Assembly (NCBI RefSeq): GCF_001425445.1
Contig: NZ_LMQU01000013.1
Span: 360,108-424,107, forward strand
From: Devosia sp. Leaf420
Lineage (GTDB): Bacteria > Pseudomonadota > Alphaproteobacteria > Rhizobiales > Devosiaceae
DNA: 64,000 nucleotides
Direction: 5' to 3'
Positions 44,820-54,180 of the stretch are shown piece by piece. The translations under genes were made by a program, and so were the position numbers. The stretch's first letter is position 1, and every line of letters starts with the position of its first letter. The notes under the pieces are model-generated. The model had not been told where the DNA came from. It did not search any database and saw only the letters and a list, made by a program, of their open reading frames with translations.

Positions 44820-45470
44820 ATGAAAACCATCCTCGCCTATGGCGACAGCCTGACCTATGGGGCCAATCCGCAGCCGGGTGGCCCCCGTCATGCCTATGAG
44901 GATCGCTGGCCGACCGCGCTCGAGCGTGGTCTCGGCGGCGCTGCGCGGGTGATTGCCGAGGGTCTCGGCGGTCGCACGACGGTTTCGGACGACTGGTATG
45001 CGGCGGCCGATCGCAATGGCGGGCGCATCCTGCCGACCATCCTTGAAAGCCATTCGCCGCTTGATCTCGTCATCATCATGCTCGGCACTAACGATCTCAA
45101 GCCTGCGATTTGCGGTTCGGCGATCGAAGCCTCGTTCGGCATGCGGCGGCTGGTGCAGATCATCCGCGGTCACTATGCCGGCAAAGGCGAACAGGCGCCC
45201 GAGATCATTCTCGTTTCGCCGCCGCTCGTTTGCGACAGCGACAATGCCGACATGATGGGCCATTTTGGCGGCTATGAGCACGGGCTCAAGGAATCCAGCC
45301 AGTTCGCGACGCATTATGCCAAGCGGGCAGGGGAGTGGAACACCGGCTTCTTCGACGCCGCGACCGTTGCCAAAGCTTCGCCGCTCGACGGCATTCATAT
45401 CGACGCGGCCAATACCCGCGCCATCGGCGAGGGCCTCGTGCCGCTCGTCAAACAGGTCCTCGGCCTGTGA
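44820..45470 (+). CDS. SGNH/GDSL family hydrolase
   Basis: A 216-residue esterase-like protein. AYGDSLTYGANPQ holds the catalytic serine (block I), LGTNDLKP is block III, and DGIHIDAANTRAIG has the Asp-His pair of block V. No signal peptide is present, so it is cytoplasmic, unlike the secreted TesA type. The substrate is unknown. AAGGAGG lies about six bases before the ATG and nine bases after pdhC, so it is in the pdh transcript; the next gene overlaps its last codons. Confidence 0.88.
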   Translation: MKTILAYGDSLTYGANPQPGGPRHAYEDRWPTALERGLGGAARVIAEGLGGRTTVSDDWYAAADRNGGRILPTILESHSPLDLVIIMLGTNDLKPAICGSAIEASFGMRRLVQIIRGHYAGKGEQAPEIILVSPPLVCDSDNADMMGHFGGYEHGLKESSQFATHYAKRAGEWNTGFFDAATVAKASPLDGIHIDAANTRAIGEGLVPLVKQVLGL

Positions 45471-46054
45471 ATGTGCAATACGATATACGCCCGGCGCGCA
45501 AATCCGATGCGGCCGAGATTGCTTTGCTGATCAGCATCGCAGTGCATGGCAATATGTGGGACAGCAAAACCGATAAAGCGACCGGCGAGCTTTCGGGACC
45601 GATCGAGGTTGGTCGCGGCGATATTCTGAGCGGGGACGGCAGCGTCTCGTGGGAAGATGCATCCATGGCCGAAGCCGATGGCGAAGTGGCCGGCATGATC
45701 CTCGGCTATCGCAAGAAGGACGAGCCGGAAGAGCTGCCCGATGGGGTCTGGGCGCCGTTGCGGCCGCTGCTTGAGCTCGAAGCGGGATGCAATGGCCTTT
45801 GGTACATTGCTATGCTCGGCGTTCACAAGGACTGGCGCGGCAAGGGAGCAGGATCGGCTCTTCTCGACCACGCCGAAACCCAAGCGCGCCAGAGCGCGGC
45901 TCGAGGGCTAGCCCTCGTTGTCGATGATGGCAATGACGGCGCGCGTAAACTCTATGAAAGCCGGGGCTTTGTTCTCCGCGGCCAGCGTCCCATCGTTCCG
46001 TTTCCCGACAGCAAACAGGACGGCGAGAACTGGCTTTTGATGGTGAAGGAATAA
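45467..46054 (+). CDS. GNAT family N-acetyltransferase
   Basis: A 195-residue GNAT protein. LGVHKDWRGKGAGSALLDHA is motif A and GARKLYESRGFVLRGQRP is motif B. It is related to the YhfO/RimI-like group by layout, but the substrate is not evident. The GTG at 45467 overlaps the stop of the hydrolase gene (GTGA); a GTG six bases later is also possible. lpd begins five bases after its stop. Confidence 0.83.
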   Translation: MNVQYDIRPARKSDAAEIALLISIAVHGNMWDSKTDKATGELSGPIEVGRGDILSGDGSVSWEDASMAEADGEVAGMILGYRKKDEPEELPDGVWAPLRPLLELEAGCNGLWYIAMLGVHKDWRGKGAGSALLDHAETQARQSAARGLALVVDDGNDGARKLYESRGFVLRGQRPIVPFPDSKQDGENWLLMVKE

Positions 46055-46058
46055 AACA

Positions 46059-47498
46059 ATGGCTGACCAATACGATCTTCTCGTCATCGGCGCCGGCCCC
46101 GGCGGTTATGTCGCTGCCATTCGTGGCGCGCAGCTGGGCATGAAAGTCGCTATTGTCGAGCGCGAGCACATGGCTGGCATCTGCTCGAACTGGGGCTGTA
46201 TCCCGACCAAGGCGCTGCTGCGTTCGGCTGAAATCTACGGCCATATGGGCCATGCCAAGGACTATGGTCTGACGGCCGAAAAGTTCGGCTTCGATCTCGA
46301 CGGCATCGTCAAGCGTTCGCGCGCCATTGCGGCGCAGATGAACAATGGCGTGCAGTTCCTGATGAAGAAGAACAAGATCGACATCATCTGGGGCGAAGCG
46401 ACGATCACCAAGCCCGGTGAGATTAAGGTTGCGCCGTCCAAGAAGCCGGTCGTGCAGCCGCAGGGTCCTGTGCCGAAGAATGCGCTCGGCGAAGGCACCT
46501 ACAAGGCCAAGAACATCATCATCGCGACTGGTGCGCGTCCGCGCGTGCTGCCAGGCATCGAGCCCGATGGCGACAAGATCTGGACCTATTTCGAAGCGCT
46601 GAAGCCGGCCGAAATGCCGAAGTCGCTGGTGGTCATGGGTTCGGGCGCGATCGGCATCGAATTCGCCTCGTTCTACCGTTCGTTCGGCGCCGAAGTGACC
46701 GTCATCGAACTGCTGCCCAATATTCTGCCGGTGGAGGACGTCGAGATTTCCGGCCTTGCCCGCAAGCGCCTCGAAAAGCGCGGCATCAAGATCATCACTG
46801 AAGCCAAGGTGGCCAAGGTCGAAAAGACCGGTAACGGCATCGTTGCGCATGTCGAAGCCAAGGACGGCAAGACCCAGCAGATTTCTGGCGACAAGCTGAT
46901 TTCGGCCGTCGGCGTCATGTGCAATATCGAAGGCCTCGGCCTCGAAACGGTCGGCGTCAAGACCGAGCGCGGCGCCATCGTCATCGACCATTATGGCAAG
47001 ACCAATGTGGATGGCATCTGGGCCATCGGCGACGTCGCTGGCCCGCCAATGCTGGCGCACAAGGCCGAGCATGAGGCTGTCATCACGGTCGAAAAGATTG
47101 CCGGGCTCAAGGTCCACGGTCTCGACAAGACCAAGGTGCCGGGCTGTACCTATTGCGAGCCGCAGGTGGCCAGCGTCGGTTTGACCGAAGCCAAGGCCAA
47201 GGAAGCCGGCCGCGAGATCAAGGTTGGCCGCTTCCCATTCGTGGGCAATGGCAAGGCAATTGCGCTTGGCGAGCCGGATGGCCTTGTTAAGACCATTTTC
47301 GACGCCAAAACCGGGGAACTTCTCGGCGCGCATATGATTGGTGCCGAGGTGACCGAGCTCATCCAGGGCTTTGTCGTCGCCATGAATCTCGAAACCACCG
47401 AAGAAGAACTCATCCACACCATCTTCCCCCATCCCACACTGAGCGAAACGATGAAGGAAAGCGTGCTCGACGCTTATGGTCGCGCGCTGAACATCTGA
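46059..47498 (+). CDS. lpd: Dihydrolipoyl dehydrogenase
   Basis: A 479-residue flavoprotein, the E3 of the pyruvate dehydrogenase complex. The FAD motif DLLVIGAGPGGYVAAIRGAQ is at about 5-24, the redox disulfide is in GICSNWGCIPTKALL (C-x4-C), and VVMGSGAIGIEFASFYRSFG is the NAD motif. The C-terminal HTIFPHPTLSETMKE carries the catalytic histidine. It lies five bases after the GNAT gene and is part of the pdh operon. Confidence 0.96.
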   Translation: MADQYDLLVIGAGPGGYVAAIRGAQLGMKVAIVEREHMAGICSNWGCIPTKALLRSAEIYGHMGHAKDYGLTAEKFGFDLDGIVKRSRAIAAQMNNGVQFLMKKNKIDIIWGEATITKPGEIKVAPSKKPVVQPQGPVPKNALGEGTYKAKNIIIATGARPRVLPGIEPDGDKIWTYFEALKPAEMPKSLVVMGSGAIGIEFASFYRSFGAEVTVIELLPNILPVEDVEISGLARKRLEKRGIKIITEAKVAKVEKTGNGIVAHVEAKDGKTQQISGDKLISAVGVMCNIEGLGLETVGVKTERGAIVIDHYGKTNVDGIWAIGDVAGPPMLAHKAEHEAVITVEKIAGLKVHGLDKTKVPGCTYCEPQVASVGLTEAKAKEAGREIKVGRFPFVGNGKAIALGEPDGLVKTIFDAKTGELLGAHMIGAEVTELIQGFVVAMNLETTEEELIHTIFPHPTLSETMKESVLDAYGRALNI

Positions 47499-47520
47499 TC
47501 GGCCGACGCAAACTTTGGAT

Positions 47521-47607
47521 CTCACCCCGGCCAAGGCCGGGGCACACCCCAAGGTTTGTGATCGAGGCACCATCTCAGGATGGATCCCGGCCTTCGCCGG
47601 GATGACA
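47521..47607. repeat. Palindromic repeats including copy 2 of the dispersed element
   Basis: CCCCGGCC-AA-GGCCGGGG at 47525-47542 is a perfect palindrome. Then CATCTCAGGATGG followed by ATCCCGGC-CTTC-GCCGGGAT (47584-47603) and GACA matches the element at 18303-18340. Both units lie in the gap between lpd and the oxidoreductase gene, so they may also end the pdh-lpd transcript. Confidence 0.65.
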
Positions 47608-47649
47608 GCCGGTTGGTGGGAAGATCACCAAACCAGAGGAGTTATCCAC

Positions 47650-48690
47650 ATGGTCAAGGCAATTCAGATCGGCTTGGGACACTGGGGTTTCAGTTGGTCC
47701 AAAGAAGTTATCCCCAAAGTTCACGCTGTTGAAATGGTGGGCTATGTCGACACCAGCCCCGACGCCACGGCGCGTGTTCAGGGTGAACTCGGGATCGATC
47801 CAAAACTCTGTTTTACGAGCCTCGACGAGGCGGCCAAGCGCACTGATGCCACGCTGGCGATTTGTACGCTGCGAACCGAGGCGCACTATCCCGTGGTCAA
47901 GCGCTGCCTAGAGCTTGGCTATAATGTCATTGTCGAAAAGCCCTTCACCACCACCATTGCCCAGGGCAAGGAGCTCGTTGCGCTCGCTGCCCAGCAGGGC
48001 AAGGTGCTGATGGTCAGCCAGAATTATCGGCACCAGCCGGGCCCGATCGCGGTCGCCGAGCTGATTGCCAATGGCAAGTTCGGCGCCATGAACATGGTGT
48101 CGCTCGATTTCCGCCGGCATGGTCCGACTCAGGGCTATCGCTACTGGGATATGCCCGATCCGCTCCTCGCTGACATGTCGATCCACCATTTCGACCTGAT
48201 GCGCTATGTGCTGGGCGACGAGCCGGTGCGGCTCTCTTGCCGTACGTGGAATCCGCCGGGCAGCCCATTCCATTTCCATCCGAGCGGCGTTGCGACGATC
48301 GAATTTTCGCGCGGCACCATGCTGTCCTATCGCGGCAGTTGGATGAATTCGGGTCCGGTGACGCCATGGGCGGGCGAATGGGTGATGGATGCGGCCGAGG
48401 GCCAGATTCGCTGGAGTTCGCGCGATCATTTCCGCGACAAGGCGGGCCCGGACGTGTTGACGCTACAGCCGATCGATCAGTCAGCGGAGACGGTTTCTTT
48501 ATCGCCAGTCAAATATCCTGACCGCACAGGTACGCTCAACGCCATTGCCGGCGTCGTCGACACGGGGATCATCCCGACCGGGTTCAGCTCGGGTCAGGAC
48601 AATCTTGGCTCGCTAGCGCTGGTGCAGGCCAGCATCATGTCTGCATCGCGCGGCGGCGATTGGGTCGAAATAGAAGAAGTCCTGGGCTGA
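47650..48690 (+). CDS. Gfo/Idh/MocA family oxidoreductase
   Basis: A 346-residue NAD(P)-binding sugar oxidoreductase. IQIGLGHWGFSWSKEVIPKV is the Rossmann start. VIVEKPFTTTIAQGKELV holds the E-K-P motif and SIHHFDLMRYVLGDEP the family histidine. It should be soluble and probably acts on sugars or inositol-like compounds. It begins at the ATG at 47650 with GAGGAG ten bases upstream. It is separated from lpd by the repeat region, so it may not be in that operon. Confidence 0.87.
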   Translation: MVKAIQIGLGHWGFSWSKEVIPKVHAVEMVGYVDTSPDATARVQGELGIDPKLCFTSLDEAAKRTDATLAICTLRTEAHYPVVKRCLELGYNVIVEKPFTTTIAQGKELVALAAQQGKVLMVSQNYRHQPGPIAVAELIANGKFGAMNMVSLDFRRHGPTQGYRYWDMPDPLLADMSIHHFDLMRYVLGDEPVRLSCRTWNPPGSPFHFHPSGVATIEFSRGTMLSYRGSWMNSGPVTPWAGEWVMDAAEGQIRWSSRDHFRDKAGPDVLTLQPIDQSAETVSLSPVKYPDRTGTLNAIAGVVDTGIIPTGFSSGQDNLGSLALVQASIMSASRGGDWVEIEEVLG

Positions 48691-48778
48691 GTCTCGCAAA
48701 CCAGCCTAGCAATAAGGCCGGGTTGAACCGGCCGCTCAAGGGAGCGATATAACGGGCACACGCCCAGACAGGACTATC

Positions 48779-49729
48779 ATGGTCACGCTCATCGATAATG
48801 CGGCCCGCCCGCGCCATCCGGAAAAGGCCAACCGGCCCGAAAGCATCGTGCTGCGCAAGCCGGACTGGATCCGCGTCAAGGCGCCGGGCTCGCCGGTTTA
48901 TAAGGAAACTCAGCAGATCGTGCGCGAGAACAATCTCGTCACGGTCTGCGAGGAAGCTGGCTGCCCCAATATCGGCGAGTGCTGGAGCAAGAAGCACGCG
49001 ACCATGATGATCATGGGCGAAATCTGCACCCGCGCCTGCGCCTTCTGCAATGTGCGGACGGGCCTGCCGACCGCGCTCGATCCCAATGAGCCGGAAAACG
49101 TCGCCAAGGCCGTTGCCAAGCTTGGCCTCGAGCATGTGGTGATCACCTCGGTTGATCGTGACGATCTGGCCGATGGCGGCGCGCAGCATTTTGCCGATGT
49201 CATTCGTGCGATCCGCGCGGCGACGCCCAAGACTACGATCGAAATCCTGACGCCGGATTTCCTCCGCAAGGAAGGCGCGCTGGAGATCGTCGTTGCGGCC
49301 AAGCCCGACGTCTTCAACCATAATCTTGAAACCGTGCCGTCGAAGTACCTCAAGGTGCGGCCAGGCGCGCGCTACTTCCATTCGATCCGCCTGTTGCAGC
49401 GGGTCAAGGAACTCGATCCGACCATCTTCACCAAGTCCGGCATCATGGTGGGCCTGGGCGAAGAGCGGAACGAAGTCTTGCAGCTCATGGACGATCTGCG
49501 CTCGGCCGAGGTCGATTTCCTGACCATCGGGCAGTATCTGCAGCCGACAAAGAAGCACTACCCGCTGCAGCGCTTCGTGACGCCGGAAGAGTTCAAGTCG
49601 TTTGCGACGGTCGCGACGGCCAAGGGCTTTCTACTCGTCTCGTCGAGCCCGCTGACCCGTTCGTCGCACCATGCCGGCGAGGATTTTGCGAACCTCAAGG
49701 CAGCGCGGCTGGCCAGGCTCGGACACTGA
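48779..49729 (+). CDS. lipA: Lipoyl synthase
   Basis: A 316-residue radical SAM enzyme that inserts two sulfurs into octanoyl groups to make lipoyl cofactors, as needed by PdhB and PdhC. The auxiliary cluster is in [13 protein letters not shown] (C-x4-C-x5-C) and the radical SAM cluster in [12 protein letters not shown] (C-x3-C-x2-C). [19 protein letters not shown] and the C-terminal [15 protein letters not shown] complete the match. The gene starts 88 bases after the oxidoreductase and its stop shares a base with the next start. Confidence 0.96.
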   Translation: MVTLIDNAARPRHPEKANRPESIVLRKPDWIRVKAPGSPVYKETQQIVRENNLVTVCEEAGCPNIGECWSKKHATMMIMGEICTRACAFCNVRTGLPTALDPNEPENVAKAVAKLGLEHVVITSVDRDDLADGGAQHFADVIRAIRAATPKTTIEILTPDFLRKEGALEIVVAAKPDVFNHNLETVPSKYLKVRPGARYFHSIRLLQRVKELDPTIFTKSGIMVGLGEERNEVLQLMDDLRSAEVDFLTIGQYLQPTKKHYPLQRFVTPEEFKSFATVATAKGFLLVSSSPLTRSSHHAGEDFANLKAARLARLGH

Positions 49730-50172
49730 TGAAGCGTTTCTTCGAGCGGCATGTGCCGCATCTACCGCGCGCCATGTTCGATATCGTGGCCGATCTCGAA
49801 AGCTATCCGGCCTTTATCCCCAACTGCAAGGCGATGGACGTGCGTCCCGATCCCGCGGCACGAGGCAAGGATGTGCGGCTCGCGCGCATGACGCTGCATT
49901 TCGGCCCGATCACGCAAGCCTATACGAGCCGCGTAACCTCGGACACCGAGGCGCTCACCATCGCCGCCAAGGCCGTTGATGGTCCCTTTGCCCATCTCGA
50001 CAGCCTTTGGCGGTTCGAAGCCGAAGGGCAGGGGACGCGCGTGCGCTTCGAGATTGACTTCAAGATCTCCAACATGCTGATCGCCGCTGTGGCCGAACCG
50101 GCCTTTGCGGCGAAACAGGATGAGATCATGCGCGCCTTTGCCGAAGAGGCCGACCGCCGCTACGGCGACTGA
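49729..50172 (+). CDS. RatA/Coq10-like START-domain protein
   Basis: A 147-residue SRPBCC-fold protein. AMFDIVADLESYPAFIPNCK at the N-terminus and RVRFEIDFKISNMLIAAV in the second half are typical of the ubiquinone-binding Coq10/RatA group. In bacteria it is linked to coenzyme Q trafficking, and the E. coli RatA name refers to an effect on ribosome assembly. Translational coupling to lipA (one-base overlap) and this gene pair are common in alphaproteobacteria. It ends five bases before convergent cinA. Confidence 0.86.
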   Translation: MKRFFERHVPHLPRAMFDIVADLESYPAFIPNCKAMDVRPDPAARGKDVRLARMTLHFGPITQAYTSRVTSDTEALTIAAKAVDGPFAHLDSLWRFEAEGQGTRVRFEIDFKISNMLIAAVAEPAFAAKQDEIMRAFAEEADRRYGD

Positions 50173-50177
50173 AGGCT

Positions 50178-50684
50178 TCAGTCGGCTTCGTCTGTCGTCA
50201 GCACCTGATGCACCAGATCGAGCGCAGCGGCGACGGTTGCCTTGCGCACCGCGTCGCGGCCGATGTCTCCGAAGCGATGCTCGATGACGACCGTCGCGAG
50301 ATCAGTCGATACGGCGACATAGACAAGGCCGATCGGCTTCTTATCTGTGCCGCCATCGGGGCCGGCTATGCCGGTGGCAGAGACGGCGACATCGACGCGG
50401 GCCGTATTGCGGGCGCCGTCGGCCATGGCGCGGGCGACCTGATTGCTGACCGCGCCATAATCATGGATGAGGCGAGAAGGGACCTGGATCATGCGCGACT
50501 TGGCGGCGTTTGAATAGGTGATGTAGCCGCCATGGACCGCGGCGGACGAGCCGGGCACGTCGGTCAGGGCGGCTGCGATCAGGCCGCCTGTGCAGCTTTC
50601 GGCGGTGACGATTGTCTTGCTGCTGTCACGCAGCAGATCGATGATGTGTTTGCTGACGCTCGGTTCGGGGGATTTTGCCATCAC
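50178..50684 (-). CDS. CinA family protein (C-terminal amidohydrolase domain)
   Basis: A 168-residue protein with the CinA C-terminal domain alone, like PncC. TAESCTGGLIAAALTDVPGSS and GGYITYSNAAKSRMIQVPS are diagnostic, and ATGIAGPDGGTDKKPIGLVY completes the active-site region. PncC hydrolyses nicotinamide mononucleotide in the NAD salvage route. It overlaps ispDF by four bases at its start, so the two are in one operon. Confidence 0.9.
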   Translation of the reverse strand: MMAKSPEPSVSKHIIDLLRDSSKTIVTAESCTGGLIAAALTDVPGSSAAVHGGYITYSNAAKSRMIQVPSRLIHDYGAVSNQVARAMADGARNTARVDVAVSATGIAGPDGGTDKKPIGLVYVAVSTDLATVVIEHRFGDIGRDAVRKATVAAALDLVHQVLTTDEAD

Positions 50685-51877
50685 TCATCCCTCGGCACTT
50701 CTACGCTTGCGCTTGCCATGGCCACGATACCTTCCTCCCGCCCGGTAAACCCGAGCCTTTCACTTGTCGTCGCCTTGACCGCAATGCGATCAGGCTTGAT
50801 CCCCAGCGTCTGGGAAATCACAGTGCACATCGCCGGGACGTGTTTGGCAATCCTCGGCGCTTCACAAACGATCGTGACATCGAGGTTGACAATGCGCCCA
50901 CCGCGCTTTGCGACGAGATCGCCGGCATGTTTGAGGAAAATAGTGGAGGCCGCGCCCTTCCACTGCATGTCGCTCGGCGGGAAATGAATGCCGATATCGC
51001 CCTCACCAATGGCGCCCAGAATGGCGTCGGTCAGTGCATGGAGCGCGACGTCGGAATCGGAGTGGCCATTGAGCTTTGAATGGTGCTCGATGCGGACGCC
51101 GCCAAGCCAGACGTGATCGCCGGGCTCAAACGAATGAACGTCAAAGCCAGTGCCGACACGAGTTTCCATGGCGATATCTCCTTGGAGCATGCGCTCGGCG
51201 CGCTGAAAATCTTCGGGATGAGTGATCTTGATATTGTTGCGTTCGCCCATGACCATGGCCACGCGCATGCCCGCCCATTCGGCGATTTCGGCATCGTCCG
51301 TAAATTCGCGACGGACATTGCCGGCGCGCATATGGGCCGAAAAGATCTGCCCGAAGCGGAAGCCTTGCGGGGTCTGGGCGGCGGAGAGTAAGCGGCGGTC
51401 TTCGGTGGCAACGACTTCGCGGCCATCGAGCGAGCGCTTGATGGTGTCGGTGAGCGGCACGGTGGGCAACGCGCCATCATATTGAGCAAGCACAGCGATG
51501 ACGTCGCCAATGACTTTTGGGTCGGTGAAGGGGCGGGCTGCATCCTGAATCAGCACGAGATCGGGGCGGCTGGGTGCCAGGGCCTTCAGGCCCTCCAGAA
51601 CAGAGGCTTGACGCGTGGTGCTGCCATTGATCGGCGCAAGAATACGCGGGTCGCTCAAGCCAAGGGCATCAAATCGCTCGGTATGATCCGGGTGGATGAC
51701 CGGGAGGATCTGGCTGATCGCGTCGAAAGCGAGGAAAGCGTCGATGGTGCGGGCGAGGACGGCGCGGCCAGCGATGGTGCGATACTGCTTGGGAGTTGCA
51801 TCGCCACTGCCTTGGGCGCGCTCGCCTTTTCCCGCTGCGACGATGATTACGGCTATGGATTTTGGGCGTGTGGACAT
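50681..51877 (-). CDS. ispDF: Bifunctional IspD/IspF enzyme
   Basis: A 398-residue fusion for the MEP isoprenoid route. Residues 1 to about 232 are the cytidylyltransferase (AVIIVAAGKGERAQGSGD, IQDAARPFTDP, AQTPQGFRF). Residues from about 235 are the cyclodiphosphate synthase (VGTGFDVHSFEPGDHVWLGG with the D-x-H zinc pair, then GHSDSDVALHALTDAILGAI). Alphaproteobacteria often have this fusion. It lies next to cinA and divergent from dusB across 174 bases. Confidence 0.95.
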   Translation of the reverse strand: MSTRPKSIAVIIVAAGKGERAQGSGDATPKQYRTIAGRAVLARTIDAFLAFDAISQILPVIHPDHTERFDALGLSDPRILAPINGSTTRQASVLEGLKALAPSRPDLVLIQDAARPFTDPKVIGDVIAVLAQYDGALPTVPLTDTIKRSLDGREVVATEDRRLLSAAQTPQGFRFGQIFSAHMRAGNVRREFTDDAEIAEWAGMRVAMVMGERNNIKITHPEDFQRAERMLQGDIAMETRVGTGFDVHSFEPGDHVWLGGVRIEHHSKLNGHSDSDVALHALTDAILGAIGEGDIGIHFPPSDMQWKGAASTIFLKHAGDLVAKRGGRIVNLDVTIVCEAPRIAKHVPAMCTVISQTLGIKPDRIAVKATTSERLGFTGREEGIVAMASASVEVPRDE

Positions 51878-52051
51878 ATAGGCAGATGCAACTCAACCGT
51901 CATACATCTGACTGGTCTAGCCCCGAGCATGCCATGCGGCAAGAGCACCGCTGGTTCCCAGTGGTGGCGCATTGGTTCTGTATTGCACAGGATATAAAAA
52001 TGACTATTGTGCGGGCACCTCGCGCTAAATGGTCATTTCTGGGGCAGGCGA

Positions 52052-53053
52052 TTGTCTGGTAGTGCCTTCACATTAAGCATTGGCGGCCACAGCCTTCGCA
52101 ATCGCGCGCTGCTCGCGCCAATGGCTGGAATCACCGATCGGCCCTTTCGCGAGATCGCCGAGCGTTATGACGCCGGCATGGTCGTTTCCGAAATGATCGC
52201 TAGTGCGGCGCTTGGAACTGGCCATGCTGATATGGTCAGGAAGCTGCGCAAGGCTGGCGGTTTGCCACATATGGTGCAGCTTGCAGGATGCGAGCCGACC
52301 TGGATGGCGGAAGGTGCACGCATCGCGGCGGACGCAGGCGCTGATATCATCGACATCAATTTCGGTTGCCCCGCCAAGCGGGTGACGAGCGGCTATGCCG
52401 GCTCGGCACTGATGCGAGTGCCGGATCAAGCGCTGGCCATCGTCGAGGCCGTAGTTGGCGCGACTAGTTCACCGGTGACGGTGAAGATGCGGCTGGGCTG
52501 GGACGACGAGAGCCTCAATGCGCCGCAGATTGCGCGCATGGCGGTCGACGCTGGCGCGCAGATGATCACCGTGCATGGGCGCACGCGGCAGCAGTTTTAT
52601 AAGGGCACGGCCCGCTGGGAGCTTGTACGATCGGTCGTGGAGGCCGTTTCGGTGCCTGTGGTCGTCAATGGCGACATTCTGGATGAAGCTGGTGCCCGGA
52701 CGGCCCTCGAACAGTCAGGCGCGGCTGCGGTGATGCTCGGCCGCGGCGCACAGGGGCAGCCATGGCGCGTCGGCCAGATCGGCGCGGCGTTGGCGGGAGA
52801 ACCTGTTGGTGAGGCGCCGACAGGGGATGCGCTGATCGCTCTGATCCAGGAGCACTATCAGGAAATGCTCATTGAATACGGCACCGAGGTCGGGCTGCGC
52901 GCCGCGCGAAAGCACCTCGATTGGTATGCCGAGGCGGCCAATCTCAATCTCGACAAACCCACCCGCAAGGCGCTGCTCGACAATGACCAGCCGGCAGAGG
53001 TCATCAAACTGATCGGGCGGGTGTTTTCAAATGACTGGAGTGTGGCCGCATGA
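52052..53053 (+). CDS. dusB: tRNA dihydrouridine synthase B (NifR3 type)
   Basis: A 333-residue flavin enzyme that reduces uridines in the tRNA D-loop. LLAPMAGITDRPFREIAER opens the barrel, INFGCPAKRVTSGYAGSAL holds the catalytic cysteine, and QMITVHGRTRQQFYKG is the FMN/tRNA region. The TTG at 52052 is chosen because the barrel motif is reached at the usual distance and GGGGCAGG precedes it; a TTG at 52007 would add an odd extension. It overlaps ntrB by four bases, in the classical nifR3-ntrBC operon. Confidence 0.9.
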   Translation: MSGSAFTLSIGGHSLRNRALLAPMAGITDRPFREIAERYDAGMVVSEMIASAALGTGHADMVRKLRKAGGLPHMVQLAGCEPTWMAEGARIAADAGADIIDINFGCPAKRVTSGYAGSALMRVPDQALAIVEAVVGATSSPVTVKMRLGWDDESLNAPQIARMAVDAGAQMITVHGRTRQQFYKGTARWELVRSVVEAVSVPVVVNGDILDEAGARTALEQSGAAAVMLGRGAQGQPWRVGQIGAALAGEPVGEAPTGDALIALIQEHYQEMLIEYGTEVGLRAARKHLDWYAEAANLNLDKPTRKALLDNDQPAEVIKLIGRVFSNDWSVAA

Positions 53054-54180
53054 ACGCTGCCATGTCTGCCCTCGAATCTTTCCCGTCCCGCTCCGTGCTG
53101 CAGGCGCTGCCGCAGCCGATCATCGTGCTCGATGAATCGCGGAAAATCCAGTTCGTGAACTACGCGGCCGAGGCCTTCTTCGGTGCGTCGCTGAGTGTGC
53201 TGACGCGGCAGAAGCTCGATGACCTGATTGCTTTTGGTTCGCCCATCATTTCGCTGGTCGAGACCGTGATCACGCGCCGCGCGCCGATGACGGAATACCG
53301 GGTGCGGATTGGCTCGTCCCGATTTGGCGACGAGCGGATTGCCGACGTTTTCGCTAGCCCGATTTCGGACGAGGACGGCCGCGTGGCCGTTCTCATCCAG
53401 GAACGGACCATGGCCGACAAGATCGACCGCCAGATGGTTTCGCGCGGTGCAGCGCGGTCGGTGACGGGTCTCGCGGCCATGCTGGCGCATGAGATCAAGA
53501 ACCCGCTCTCTGGTATTCGCGGTGCGGCGCAACTCTTGGAGCAGACGGTTTCGGCGGATGAAATTCCGCTGGCTCGGCTGATCCGCGAGGAGACGGACCG
53601 GATCGTTGGCTTGATCGATCGAGTGGAGGTGTTCGGTGACGAGCGTCCGATGGAGCGCGAGCCGATCAATATCCACGTCGTGCTCGACCGCGTGAAGCTT
53701 CTGGCGCGCAACGGTGTCGCGCGCGGGATTACCTTTTCCGAGGAATATGATCCGTCGCTGCCGCCGGTGTTTGGCAACAGGGATCAACTGATCCAGGTGT
53801 TCCTAAACTTGGTGAAGAATGCCGCGGAAGCCCTTGAGCGTACACAGAAACCCGAGATAAGCCTCTCGACCGCGTTCCGTCCTGGCATTCGCATTAGTGT
53901 TGCTGGCGTCGCTGAGCGTATTTCGCTGCCGCTCGAGATCGTCATCGAGGACAATGGCCCTGGCGTATCCCCAGACACTTTGCCTTTCCTCTTCGATCCG
54001 TTTGTCACGACAAAGACCAATGGCTCGGGTCTCGGTCTGGCTTTGGTCGCAAAAATCGTCGGCGATCATGGCGGTGTCATTGACTGCGACAGCCGGCCGG
54101 GCCGCACGCGGTTCCGTATTCTCCTGCCCGTTGCGAGCGGCGCCTTCCAACAAAGCCCTGAAGAGGTATCGACGAAATGA
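53050..54180 (+). CDS. ntrB: Nitrogen regulation sensor histidine kinase NtrB
   Basis: A 376-residue soluble kinase with a PAS domain (about 15-120, [20 protein letters not shown]), the phosphoacceptor histidine in [16 protein letters not shown] (about 142-157), and the ATP-binding domain ([44 protein letters not shown]). It phosphorylates or dephosphorylates NtrC in response to the PII protein. ATGA overlaps link it to both dusB and ntrC. Confidence 0.95.
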   Translation: MNAAMSALESFPSRSVLQALPQPIIVLDESRKIQFVNYAAEAFFGASLSVLTRQKLDDLIAFGSPIISLVETVITRRAPMTEYRVRIGSSRFGDERIADVFASPISDEDGRVAVLIQERTMADKIDRQMVSRGAARSVTGLAAMLAHEIKNPLSGIRGAAQLLEQTVSADEIPLARLIREETDRIVGLIDRVEVFGDERPMEREPINIHVVLDRVKLLARNGVARGITFSEEYDPSLPPVFGNRDQLIQVFLNLVKNAAEALERTQKPEISLSTAFRPGIRISVAGVAERISLPLEIVIEDNGPGVSPDTLPFLFDPFVTTKTNGSGLGLALVAKIVGDHGGVIDCDSRPGRTRFRILLPVASGAFQQSPEEVSTK

